NCBI GenBank assembly: GCA_008931825.1
Contig: QXVZ01031342.1
Span: forward strand, 1 to 32,800
Length of the DNA stretch: 32,800 bases
Direction: 5' to 3'
Origin: Phallusia fumigata
Lineage: Eukaryota; Chordata; Ascidiacea; Phlebobranchia; Ascidiidae
Positions 25,345 through 32,800 of the stretch are shown here, piece after piece; within the stretch, counting starts at the first letter, position 1; every line of letters starts with the position of its first letter. A program made the translations under genes and the position numbers. The notes beneath the pieces are model-generated. The model searched no databases. It worked only from the letters and a program-made list of their open reading frames with translations, and had not been told where the DNA came from.

Positions 25345-28300
25345 CTGAAAAAATAAACCATATTATTCAGTCAGTGTCTTTTACCAATTGTTTTCAAACG
25401 TAAACAATAAATATCCAGCTAATTTTATTTGTATCATCAAATATAAAAAACACGAAGTACTAAGTTTTCTCAACCATTTTTTCTGAAACAAATAAATCCT
25501 TTTTCCAAGAAGTACCATTTGTGCTGATTTTATTAAAAAAACACATTATTAAAATATGATTTCTATGTTTACAGCGGGGAAAACAAAATTCCAGGCAAGA
25601 AGCGAACAATCAGATGGCTGATGCTTGATTTTATGGCAAGCCAAGTTTGTAAAAAACGAAGGTTTAGGCACTATTTGATGGGATCTCGTGTTTCGTTGAA
25701 CTTTCTTGGTTAGTTTTCACCTTTGTGCAGATAGCTGTATGTGTGTAACAAGCAGTATTTGTGTGGAAAACAAAAACTGTCTATGTGTTAGTGTTGTTTG
25801 GCTAATAAAATAGGTCACTGGTTTAAACGGATGTCGTTTACTACACATTTGAGTGAGGAAAGTAAAGAGGTAAAGCGGGTTCTATTATAGATGGAATACC
25901 TGCACATGTGTTTCCATCCGCATTTAAAGTGTCGCCGTCAGAACAGAAGCAAAATACTTGCCCAGTTTCATTCATGCTGCACATGGAATCACATTCTGCC
26001 TGCGAACAAAGAACAACGCTATTACGTCATAGGCATTTGTTTGTTGCCAATAGGTTGCAATTATTGTAGTTAATCGTCTTTTGTTGGAAGATGGAAAAGA
26101 CCTTGTATCACTTAAATTACTAGATACGGATATGTTTCGACATAGTATGCGTTGTGTTTAGCAAAAAACTTTAATGCTCGTCACCATGTCTATGCAACGC
26201 AAGTAAAATGTATGAGTCATTTGGCCAATATAAGCCTATACTTTTGCACACATTAAAAAACGGCTTTTTGTCGATTATCACCCTTGCTTACGTTTTCGCA
26301 TCCGCCGGCATTGATTGAGATTGGCCCAAAGGTAAGAAGCTGATCAGAAACTAGCAGTTCCCTTGTTTGCCTGGAGCTTCGTCTGGTGCAAAGCTAAAGT
26401 AAAGCGTTCGGTTTAGTTGAGTATGACTGGCTGCTTGTGCATGGTTTGGGCAAAAGCAGTTGGCAAGTTACACAGTAGATTGTGTAGTGCAAAAGGCAAA
26501 TGTCCATTGCTGGGGCAAATAAAAAACCAGATAGCTTTAAGAATTATTTTTTTGTTTTGTCCTCTGATCCTATTTATTTCTACAGTACAATGAAGCCGTT
26601 TGCTTGCACTTTTGTTACCTTTTTGATTGTACTCTAGGTTTTAGAACAGATGCTTTCAAGTATAATCTGTTGTTTTGCCTACCTCTGCACATTGGTCATT
26701 CCGGCAAACGGACAGATTACATGTGACATATATGGATTGCGGAGATGGAAGGTGACTCCACACAAAAGCATTGAAATTAAGGTATGTCGTCCCGTTAATG
26801 TTCGTGGTTGAAGCTGTGTTGTCAAGATAGCACCTGCAACGTACATAGGGCTGGATAACTTTTTTAGCTAAAGTTCCACGCTAAAGTGTTTTGTATCGTT
26901 TTTAAGGTGGGTCAAATGGTATGTTTGTTAAAAATCGTTGAGGCTAGTGAAATATTCTTTTTGCTAGTAACTACCTGAAGTTTCTTACACCCTTAAATCG
27001 ATTTATGTCGCATTTTTCATTGTTCTTGATATCACAAGTAAGTGAAGAGACTTAATGGTATGTCTTAGTTACCAATTTTAACCAGCCAACTTACCCATCT
27101 CGTATAATTGTGTGACGTATTGGTCCAGAGAAATCTATTGTTGGTGTGGCAAAACAAGACGTCGCCTAAACGTACAGTTTTTTTGTGTTTAAACAAATTG
27201 CATATCATCGCAAAGTGTTGAAGTGTTATTGTGCAAGTTCGTGATAAGCATAGTGTTAGCAAATTAAAGGCATAATCATGCGGCCATATCATTTTACATT
27301 AACCGGTTATAGGGCAGCTTAAACTAAAGTCTTCTTAAAGGTAAAATCGCAGTGCCTATAGTTTGACCACATTACAATGGTTAACCCAACTTTTTTTGTT
27401 AGTTTTTACCTCATTTACGCTCTTTGTAGCAAATATATGATTTACCTGCTTGTCAGGACTTTGCTCTTTTTTTCACTCACCTGTACTGTGTGGTTTTCCT
27501 CAATGTCACCTTCTATGACAAACGCGATTGAGATGGCATCCGGTACCGTAACTGTTATTTGCTGATTGACAACCTCACTGTTGTTAGATCCGACAAATCC
27601 AGCAGTGATGTAGATTTGACCTTCCATTGTTGGTATGCTCACAGACACTGACCTATAGAGAACAAAAATGGTAATTTTGCAAACAAATTGAAGACGACGT
27701 TTTAAAATTTGTAAACGATAGAAATAAGATAAAACTGAAGGGTCGCTTGATAGATTGTAATGCCCGCTGCAGGCTACGCATTAAAAAGTGCCACTTGGAT
27801 ATATTGTATTAAGTGAAGCACAAAATGTACGTCATACAGTTTCTGTGACATATTAAGCGCGTCATTGTTAATAGTCTTCTTAAAGGTCATGAAAAGTGAG
27901 TAAAATCTCAAAAAAACAAAAAACTCAACAAAAAACACACAATTCACGGTTTTATTAATACATGAAAATACTAAAGGTACAAGCCAGCATCATTCTTTGT
28001 TTTTAAAACATTTTCTACCTTTCGACGAACGCTGTTGATATTAAACGTAAAAAGTGTGTTTTTACAAACATATATTGGCCAATATCTTATTGAGACAAAC
28101 CAATGTTTCCAACACCTACTTGTAGTAAGGAACCACCGCAGCGGCAAGTTCAACCGTCTGCACTCGAGCAATTTCACATGAGAACTTCATCAGCAGTTTG
28201 TAGCGTGGCCGGTAAATCAACGTAACGGCGGCTAAATCTCGAGCTGTGGCTATGGCGTAATCGTGTATGAACACCTCTGGTGTTGTCTAGTAAAATATGT

Positions 28301-30125
28301 CCGTGTGTAAATAAAAATGTCACATAAAAAAACGCAAAAAGGGATAACGCTTTGCCTTCGCTTAGTTGGCCACTGTCATGGTTCTCAAAACTGTTGATTT
28401 CATCATGGGCGATTTTATTTTTTCTAGGCTTTGAAACTAGTTTTAAGCCTAGAAAAAAGTGTAAGATACACTTGGCCAATGTTTAAAGCAGTTCTTCCTA
28501 ACTGCCTTTTTTATTTTTTTTTAGCGAGACTTATACTAATCTAACAAGACGAAACTGGTAACAAAAATACACTAAAATGCAGGAATATGCCGCTCTAACT
28601 CGAAGTAAACGCAAAGGCTATGAATATAGGTTTGTGAAGAAAAAACAAGGTTACTCCGTACCATCTGAATGACCTTCGTATATCACTGGTTGTACGTGTG
28701 AAACTGGTTTAAAAAGTTCCATTCCAACATATTTGTTATTTATAATTGCCTCAATGCACGCTTTTATGTAGGTGATCATAAGTTACGCCACCTGAAAATA
28801 ATAAACAACCCACTCTTACCTCAACTGCTGCACCGCAAATGTCGTGTGACGCATGTAAGGTCACTACGTCATCACCGGTCGTCGGCAAGCATTCTGGTTG
28901 CGCTGATGACGTAACAAGCACCGGGTCATTTGGGTCAGTCAGTACAATGACGTCATCGCCTATCATCTCGCTCAGCTCACACTCAGACATCCTTAAGAAC
29001 AAAAACTCATGGTCAACAGTAAAATAAGTTGTTTGTAAAGGGTGAATCGTTTCTGCCGAAATTAATATAAGACTAGGATTCGATATTCTAGATTCGAAAC
29101 AACCATTCTAGAATAGCCAGCTATTCCACTTTGAACATTCCTACTTACGTCACTGTGACAGTGTTCGGATGACACGTGATTGACAGGTTCAAAAATGACG
29201 TCACTTCATCGGCGTCAGTAACATCTAGATGTTCAGGAACCGGGCATTCTAATGGAACAAGCGTCGCACATTTTTTTCAGTGTTAATTTTCGGTCCGGTA
29301 GTGTTACCATAGTTGGGTTCAAGTGGATCAAAAATGTCTTTGCTAATTATCAAACAATGTATTTTGCTCTACGTTTTTTGGAATTCGTGGGACCTTGTTT
29401 TGTCTAAACCACGGGTTCTTGAGCTTTTTGGGTCGGACACGACATTATTTTTAAACCTTGAACTCCTCCCAGAAAAAAATCCAAATAAAAAATATTGTCT
29501 GGAACCTGGTGTTTATTTTTTGTGAAGGTTTTTCGGAAAAAAATCACGTTGTAAGTTGGCTTCACAGTCGAGTTTGTACCGAGTATTTGTTTTTATACAC
29601 ACCTGACTCGCAAAATACTCCGGTAAACTCGGACGCGCAAATACAAACTCCGTACTGACAAGTTCCGCCATTCTGACAAGCAGGGTCGCAAACGTACCCG
29701 GACTGAAACGGAAAAAATAATTCGTTGTTAGTTCGCAAAACCTGTTATTTTTACGAAGATACCGAATATTGTGCAGTCTCTTGTACCAAAACCGATATTA
29801 CTATTTTAGAATAAAGTAAACGACAATTTCTCCAGCTGTTCAAGAATAGGGTTTTGTTTTATAAGCTGCCCCAAAACATCTTGCCAAACTAGGCTTTTTT
29901 TACTTGAATACGGTTTCTAAATCTGTATTTGACAACTAAATTAAATACCAGAGTATACTTTTAAACATGTCCTATGTTTACCCTGTAATTACAAAGTTGC
30001 TGACTCAGCTATTTAAGCCCTTGCTTTACCAAAGCGCCACTTACCCCTGAAACAACCGACACACAATGGAAACACAACCACAAAATCCCAAGTCTCGACA
30101 TATTCTTTAAACAGCCTTTCCACAT
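25145..30125 (-). CDS. Gene B: EGF/ZP-domain type I membrane protein, start to stop
   Basis: This is a secreted-pathway protein that should enter the ER, be anchored by one C-terminal transmembrane helix and, like other ZP-domain proteins, be cleaved at a furin-type site so that the ectodomain can polymerise into an extracellular matrix or egg coat. Exons in transcript order: 30125..30045, 29702..29603, 29248..29149, 28991..28820, 28286..28120, 27652..27481, (27421..27376, uncertain), 27134..27095, 26833..26683, 26393..26292, 25999..25900, 25344..25145. The domain order is signal peptide, EGF-like, ZP-N, ZP-C, RRSSRQTR cleavage site with a following FGPISI hydrophobic patch, second EGF-like, transmembrane helix and a tail of about 40 residues. 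With the uncertain exon it is 476 residues. It runs towards gene A. Ascidian vitelline-coat proteins contain ZP and EGF domains, so an egg-coat or epithelial matrix role is possible, but that is inference. Confidence 0.92.
25345..25899. other. Intron of gene B
   Basis: 555 bp between the transmembrane exon and the EGF 2 exon. AT-rich; nothing identified. Confidence 0.75.
25900..25999 (-). CDS. Gene B exon 10: EGF-like domain 2
   Basis: Acceptor gttcgcag and donor gtattc. It encodes AECDSMCSMNETGQVFCFC and SDGDTLNADGNTCA. With the C of GGCEN from exon 9 this makes six cysteines in EGF order. The domain lies after the predicted cleavage site, next to the membrane. Confidence 0.88.
26292..26393 (-). 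CDS. Gene B exon 9: furin-type cleavage site and hydrophobic patch
   Basis: Acceptor tttactttag and donor gtaagc. It encodes LCTRRSSRQTRELLVSDQLL and TFGPISINAGGCEN. RRSSRQTR contains R-Q-T-R, a furin-type site, and TFGPISI is the external hydrophobic patch that in ZP proteins blocks premature polymerisation. GGCEN begins the second EGF-like domain. Confidence 0.9.
26683..26833 (-). CDS. Gene B exon 8: ZP-C cysteine-rich end
   Basis: Acceptor cgttgcag and donor gtaggc. It encodes CYLDNTASTTNINGTTYLNF, NAFVWSHLPSPQSIYVTCNL and SVCRNDQCAE. F.AF.W......IYV.C...VC....C is the typical end of a ZP domain. Confidence 0.93.
27095..27134 (-). CDS. Gene B exon 7: ZP-C ..IIRDG
   Basis: Acceptor aacaatag and donor gtaagt, 40 nt. 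The frame that joins the next exon reads FSGPIRHTIIRDG and continues CYLDNT, matching the conserved Y.LI.DGC of ZP-C. This frame needs phase 1 before it, but exon 6 ends in phase 0, so a short exon between them is missing or uncertain. Confidence 0.8.
27376..27421 (-). CDS. Gene B possible short exon restoring frame
   Basis: A 46-nt stretch between acaaag and the donor gtaatg reads SVNEVKTNKKSWVNH in phase 0 and ends in phase 1, exactly what is needed between exons 6 and 7. SW takes the place where ZP-C modules often have CW, but the expected cysteine is absent and the acceptor has no polypyrimidine tract. This is a candidate only. Confidence 0.25.
27481..27652 (-). CDS. Gene B exon 6: ZP-C strands
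   Basis: Acceptor tctatag and donor gtgagt. It encodes SVSVSIPTMEGQIYITAGFV, GSNNSEVVNQQITVTVPDAI and SIAFVIEGDIEENHTVQ. This beta-rich segment with two N-glycosylation sequons fits the part of ZP-C ahead of its second conserved cysteine. Ends in phase 0. Confidence 0.88.
27653..28119. other. Intron of gene B
   Basis: 467 bp, AT-rich, no element recognised. The largest minus-strand ORF across it is a shadow of exon 5. Confidence 0.7.
28120..28286 (-). CDS. Gene B exon 5: ZP-N end, linker and ZP-C start
   Basis: Acceptor ttactag and donor gtaggt. It encodes TTPEVFIHDYAIATARDLAA, VTLIYRPRYKLLMKFSCEI and ARVQTVELAAAVVPYY. The I.....I.FSC....R pattern followed by a strand rich in V and A is the usual ZP linker/ZP-C start. 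The largest minus-strand ORF here is in a wrong frame. Confidence 0.88.
28418..28458. repeat. Perfect 14-bp inverted repeat
   Basis: TTTTTTCTAGGCTT at 28418..28431 pairs with AAGCCTAGAAAAAA at 28445..28458; the loop is 13 bases (TGAAACTAGTTTT). The arms contain CTAGGCTT, which does not match the other families here. Confidence 0.9.
28489..28688. mobile_element. hAT-like non-autonomous element
   Basis: Left end CAGTTCTTCCTAACTG, right end ATCACTG, interior homologous to 22650..22800 (TCTAACAAGACGAAACTGGTAACAAAAATACACTAAAATGCA). Confidence 0.65.
28820..28991 (-). CDS. Gene B exon 4: ZP-N core
   Basis: Acceptor ttcttaag and donor gtaaga. It encodes MSECELSEMIGDDVIVLTDP, PVLVTSSAQPECLP and DDVVTLHASHDICGAAVE. 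The spacing of C.L......V.L.D, a third Cys and the final CG..V is the ZP-N signature. The codons for DDV and VTS are built on GACGT words. Confidence 0.9.
29149..29248 (-). CDS. Gene B exon 3: ZP-N beginning
   Basis: Acceptor gttccattag and donor gtaagt. It encodes CPVPEHLDVTDADEVTSFLN, then LSITCHPNTVTVT. C.P.TVTVT is the first conserved cysteine strand of a ZP-N module. The exon carries a TGACGTCA word at 29196..29203 in coding sequence. Confidence 0.88.
29249..29602. other. Intron of gene B
   Basis: 354 bp. A CGGGTTCTTGAGCTTTTTGGGTCGG stretch near 29412 resembles a hAT-like end. Nothing else is seen. Confidence 0.65.
29603..29702 (-). CDS. Gene B exon 2: EGF-like domain 1
   Basis: Acceptor gtttcag and donor gtgtgt flank the exon. 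It encodes SGYVCDPACQNGGTCQYG, then VCICASEFTGVFCES: six cysteines in EGF spacing with the QNGGTC and F.G..C landmarks. It lacks the acidic start of a calcium-binding EGF. Phase 0 in, phase 1 out. Confidence 0.92.
29703..30044. other. First intron of gene B
   Basis: 342 bp, AT-rich, no element recognised. Confidence 0.7.
30045..30125 (-). CDS. Gene B exon 1: start codon and signal peptide
   Basis: ATG at 30125..30123. It encodes MWKGCLKNMSRLGILWLCFH and CVSVVSG: basic residues, a hydrophobic core and small residues at the end, a typical signal peptide. Donor gtaagt follows at 30044 on the minus strand, in phase 0. An alternative in-frame Met nine codons in (MSRLGIL) would still leave a signal peptide. 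Confidence 0.88.
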
Positions 30126-30424
30126 ATTTCCGACGAATCCAACCAATTTTCCGGCATAGGCAAATACCGACTTTGCAACGCTACTGATATCAACCCATCC
30201 TGTTTAAATCATTGCTTCCTCTTTGCAAATTGAATCACAAATTTGCCATCAGCCATAGAGTAGCCATGATGTAACGAAGTTTTAATTTCACGCTCTGTCG
30301 GATATTAGAGTTGAGTTAACTGGCGTTACAAGAAAACACTTGAAATGTTGCAACCGTTAAACGTGTAGATTTAACAAATGTGCGGACAAATTTTGACAAA
30401 AAAACAAGTTTTTTTAACTGTGTT

Positions 30425-30528
30425 TTGTGAGCCACATATCGCCTTGCAATGTTGGCGTAGCTACAGCGTGTTCAACCTCCACTCACCAACTGCGCCCTCA
30501 ACCTTTTTGCGCCTCATAACTTCTAACG
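30425..30528 (-). repeat. Dispersed repeat, GCCATTGCAAGGC family, inverted copy
   Basis: CCACATATCGCCTTGCAATG, TAGCTACAGCGTGTTCAACCTCCACTCACCAACTGCGCCC and GCGCCTCATAACTTCTAACG are the reverse complement of the order seen at 4745..4862 and 20484..20552. Confidence 0.75.
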
Positions 30529-30720
30529 CAGTGGTTCCCAACCTTTTTTGATGTATTCTCCCCTTTGCTTATTAACTTTAATTCGTCCTCTTCTAGACAA
30601 GAATTGACATAAATTATTATTGAAAGGTTTGGAACCAGCGGTCTACCTAAAAACAATTACTGAATCGAGAATACCTTGACTATAAAGTGGAAATTTCTCC
30701 CTGGGGAGGAATTTCCCCCG
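30529..30720. mobile_element. hAT-like element, abutting the preceding repeat
   Basis: Starts CAGTGGTTCCCAACC, identical to the left end of 5435..5649, with GGTTTGGAACCAGCGGTCTACCT and TATAAAGTGGAAATTTCTCCC inside. The right end is unclear. Confidence 0.65.
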
Positions 30721-31263
30721 GACACGCAGCTATTTCCGGCTTCGTGAATATTTTAGTTCAATATGATTTCTTTTAACTAGCGAAACGAACCTAACTCAAC
30801 ACTTTGTGATTTAGTTTGTCAAGTGTGGTGTTACGCCATAAATAAATCTGTCGTGCTATAAAAATATTGTATTAAACTGCGTTAAAAAGACATACAAAAT
30901 TGATGCACAGTGAACCAGGATGTGAAAAAGCAATGTACACAGTTGAAGATGCCAAATCGCCACATTTTTAATAGGTAACTAATACACCATTTCATAAACT
31001 AAAAAAGTAACTATTTATTACCATACTATACACGCAATAAACTTTCAAACTATTGCAAGCGCTTAGTTTTATCTGGGGTTAAAGCAGTCACCTATAACGA
31101 ATTAAAATGGCACAATTTAATAAATGTTACAGTATTGGAAGGGCAGCTCTAATTCATCTCTTGCTGGCTAGCGTCAATAACTAGCGCAACTTTGGTCAGT
31201 TTCAAGCACGTTACAGTAAAAAAGAAAAAATAGTATCTGCACCCCACTTCGAAAAATCGTATT

Positions 31264-31545
31264 CTACGAAAGGTCCTCTATCGCCTCGGAAAAAATCATG
31301 AGGTCTCTGATGTTTTTTAATCCGTACTGATCGCTCATCCGACTGTAGAAGAACTCGGGTGCCACTTGTTTGATTTGGCGCAGAAAAAGTAAAACCCGCC
31401 CATCCATGTTTTTCGTGTNTTAACCGGCATAGATATGTTGCTGAGCCGCCTGATCTTTAGAATCTTCCGTTTCGTTCTATTCTTCTCTTTTGTTTTTTTA
31501 ATCTTCAGCACCCAGAGAGCCCCAGAAGCCGCGCTCTTTACATTT
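31264..31545 (-). CDS. Gene C last exon: ARM end, basic linker, N, SAM-like end
   Basis: Acceptor ttaccag. Before the N it reads NVKSAASGALWVLKIKKTKE, then KNRTKRKILKIRRLSNISMP in phase with the upstream exon. After the N, the frame carrying MDGRVLLFL to the TAG at 31266..31264 is a different one. Either the N stands for missing bases or the two parts belong to different exons. Confidence 0.7.
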
Positions 31546-32800
31546 CTGGTAAAAAGAAAATCTTGTAGTTTACCAGCTGTGTTTATTTGTGCAAAAAAAC
31601 AAAACTGTCTCTTAGGATCAGTAGTTCTTAAACTGTGTGCTCACGTTAAATTTTTCAAACACATATTCAAAAAACGAACCGCTTTTTGTGTTTTTAACCT
31701 GCAAAGTGAGTTTAGAGAACCACTGGTTAAGATTATAAACATTGACAAAGATGATGTGATTCATCATTTTTTGCTATATGTGTATATCTTGCCTTAATAT
31801 TGGCACCATTGGCATTAAAAAGCAAACAGCACAATGGAAGTAACAGTAGTAATAAGTATGATAAGTAAAAGGATAAACTGTAGTGCACTTTTTTCATTGT
31901 TTGTACTACTTTACTGATGCCAATAAGCGGGCAAAATATAAAAATCCCAAAGAAAACGATAATTCATACCATACTCATTATTAAATATTATATACAGTTG
32001 GTCTATCTTTTACGGTGTGAAGAATGTTTGCTAAATGTAAGCGTCGCCTTAAATTTGTAAATTTATAGATTTTCTTACTTATCATCCGATTCTGCAATTT
32101 CCTTTAAACTCGCGACCAACTCTTCGTTTGAAAGAATTTTATTTTTATTCTTTTCACTGAACGAGAGAACCCAAACTGATTTGGCCGCTGCCGCTTGTTC
32201 GTCTGCGTTGCCTGGATAAAACGTAAATGTGTTCAGTTAAAGGCAAATTATCACGCCAAGATGCTAACCAAAGTTGTAAGTTTGTGGGTTCTAATCCCGT
32301 CTCTGTCTCCAATGTTAACCAGACTAAAAAAACTAAAATCTCAATGCAAATCTGTCTTGTTGAACAAAGGTTACCACCAATTCTGACATTTCGGTAAGCT
32401 TTTAGTCGGTAAGCCAGAACTGTGCATTATGCCGCCCCGGGCCAGAAAAACCTCTTGGTTGACTCTGACCAGCCCGTTTACTACTTTTATTAAAGAAATT
32501 TGATTGAAATAATGCAGAATTTGGTAAAACCTTTTCTCCGAAGTATTTTCTGTTTCTCTTTGGCCCCATGGCGATTACTAAAACGTTGGCATTAAACAAT
32601 TTTTACCATACACAAGCGGTTTTGTCTTAAGCAACTCTTCAAGTCATTGGTTGCTTACCCTTCTTCATCAATCGCACAAGGTGCTTGGTGACACCGAGCT
32701 CCATAATAACCACACTGTTGTCGACATTACTGGCCAGTTTATTTATTCCTTCTATCAGCTCCAATGCCGTAAAGCCTTGGTGCATGTGATCCGGTGACGC
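31264..32800 (-). CDS. Gene C: armadillo-repeat protein with C-terminal SAM-like segment (3' part)
   Basis: Three exons are visible: 32800..32659 (continues past the window edge), 32211..32079 and 31545..31264. Their phases join. The first two and the start of the third have ARM-type helical repeats, for example FTALELIEGINKLASN, AAAAKSVWVLSFSEKNK and NVKSAASGALWVLKIKK. After a lysine/arginine-rich stretch a single N at 31419 breaks the frame. Beyond it, in another frame, MDGRVLLFLRQIKQVAPEFF and GLKNIRDLMIFSEAIEDLS lead to a TAG stop and resemble the second half of a SAM domain. ARM repeats followed by SAM occur in cytosolic signalling proteins such as SARM1, but identity with SARM1 is not shown and no TIR domain is visible. 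Confidence 0.75.
31419..31419. other. Single N that breaks the gene C frame
   Basis: Unlike the other single Ns it has no obvious direct duplication around it. The coding frame differs on the two sides, so it probably marks a join of unknown size and not one unread base. Confidence 0.8.
31546..32078. other. Intron of gene C
   Basis: 533 bp with a compact hAT-like element at 31619..31725. A + strand ORF at 31435..31797 overlaps it and the exon and is not supported. Confidence 0.7.
31619..31725. mobile_element. Short hAT-like MITE (107 bp)
   Basis: CAGTAGTTCTTAAACTGTG at the left is mirrored by TTTAGAGAACCACTG at the right, with the usual CAG/CTG termini. Confidence 0.65.
32079..32211 (-). 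CDS. Gene C exon: ARM repeat
   Basis: Acceptor tttatccag and donor gtaaga. It encodes NADEQAAAAKSVWVLSFSEK, NKNKILSNEELVASLKEIAE and SDD. E.AAAA..VW.LSF....K.KI is a typical ARM third-helix to first-helix pattern. Phase 1 in, phase 2 out. Confidence 0.85.
32212..32658. other. Intron of gene C with tRNA-like remnant
   Basis: 447 bp. A B-box-like GTGGGTTCTAATCCCG lies near 32285, with GATGCTAACCAAAGTTGTAAG before it, probably a SINE remnant. No exon seen. Confidence 0.65.
32659..32800 (-). CDS. Gene C exon: ARM repeat, cut by window edge
   Basis: Open from the window edge to donor gtaagc. It encodes ASPDHMHQGFTALELIEGIN, KLASNVDNSVVIMELGVTKH and LVRLMKK. The alternation of helices with L..L and V..L fits an armadillo repeat. 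No acceptor is seen at the right, so the exon continues outside. Confidence 0.82.

Larger units (their letters stand above)
28287..28819. other. Intron of gene B with hairpin and hAT-like element
   Basis: A perfect inverted repeat at 28418..28458 lies just left of a hAT-like element at 28489..28688. No coding sequence. Confidence 0.75.
30126..31263. other. Intergenic region between genes B and C (same strand)
   Basis: It should hold the promoter and 5' UTR of gene B and the 3' UTR of gene C. I cannot place a TATA box or start site with confidence. Repeats occupy 30425..30528 and 30529..30720. Confidence 0.65.

Noticed and set aside
27095..27134. Frame-0 reading ISLDQYVTQLYEM of gene B exon 7
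   Set aside because: It continues the phase of exon 6 and looks ZP-like, but it hits a stop when joined to exon 8. The other frame gives the conserved IIRDGC junction.
31435..31797. 120-codon + strand ORF
   Set aside because: It lies opposite the last exon of gene C and a hAT-like MITE. No splice or family support.

Overview
The window looks like nuclear DNA of a solitary ascidian, most likely Ciona. The reasons are a compact AT-rich genome, short GT-AG exons, dense SINE and MITE debris, and duplicated stretches at assembly gaps that look allelic. The species call is inference. Nothing looks prokaryotic or viral. All exon calls come from reading splice sites, reading-frame phase and protein-family motifs by eye; no database search was run.

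Gene A (+ strand, 407..24366) is a class C G-protein-coupled receptor of the calcium-sensing-receptor (CaSR) type. Twenty-one exons join in phase into about 1,107 codons, stop included. They cover the Venus-flytrap (VFT) domain from part-way into lobe 1, the nine-cysteine domain, seven transmembrane helices and a long cytoplasmic tail. The signal peptide and first exon(s) lie to the left of the window. Residues that bind the alpha-amino-acid group in CaSR are largely kept. A 714-base N gap (14576..15289) separates two near-identical copies of the nine-cysteine/TM1/TM2 exons, and a cytoplasmic-tail exon is also present twice around a single N. Both look like unmerged alleles.

Gene B (- strand, 30125 down to 25145) runs towards gene A. 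Its start codon, signal peptide and stop are all visible. It encodes a membrane protein with the order signal peptide, EGF, ZP domain, furin-type site, second EGF, one transmembrane helix, short tail. Eleven exons are supported; one short exon inside the ZP-C module is unresolved.

Gene C (- strand, from beyond 32800 down to 31264) is the 3' part of an armadillo-repeat protein that ends in a SAM-like segment. A single N at 31419 breaks its frame.

The introns hold tRNA-derived SINEs, a fold-back element, several MITE families including hAT-like ones, a pure 181-bp (GTTC)n array touching a splice donor, and short tandem repeats. The palindrome TGACGTCA occurs 15 times in exact form across introns, coding exons and UTRs, far more than base composition predicts. 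The three genes show no sign of acting in one pathway.
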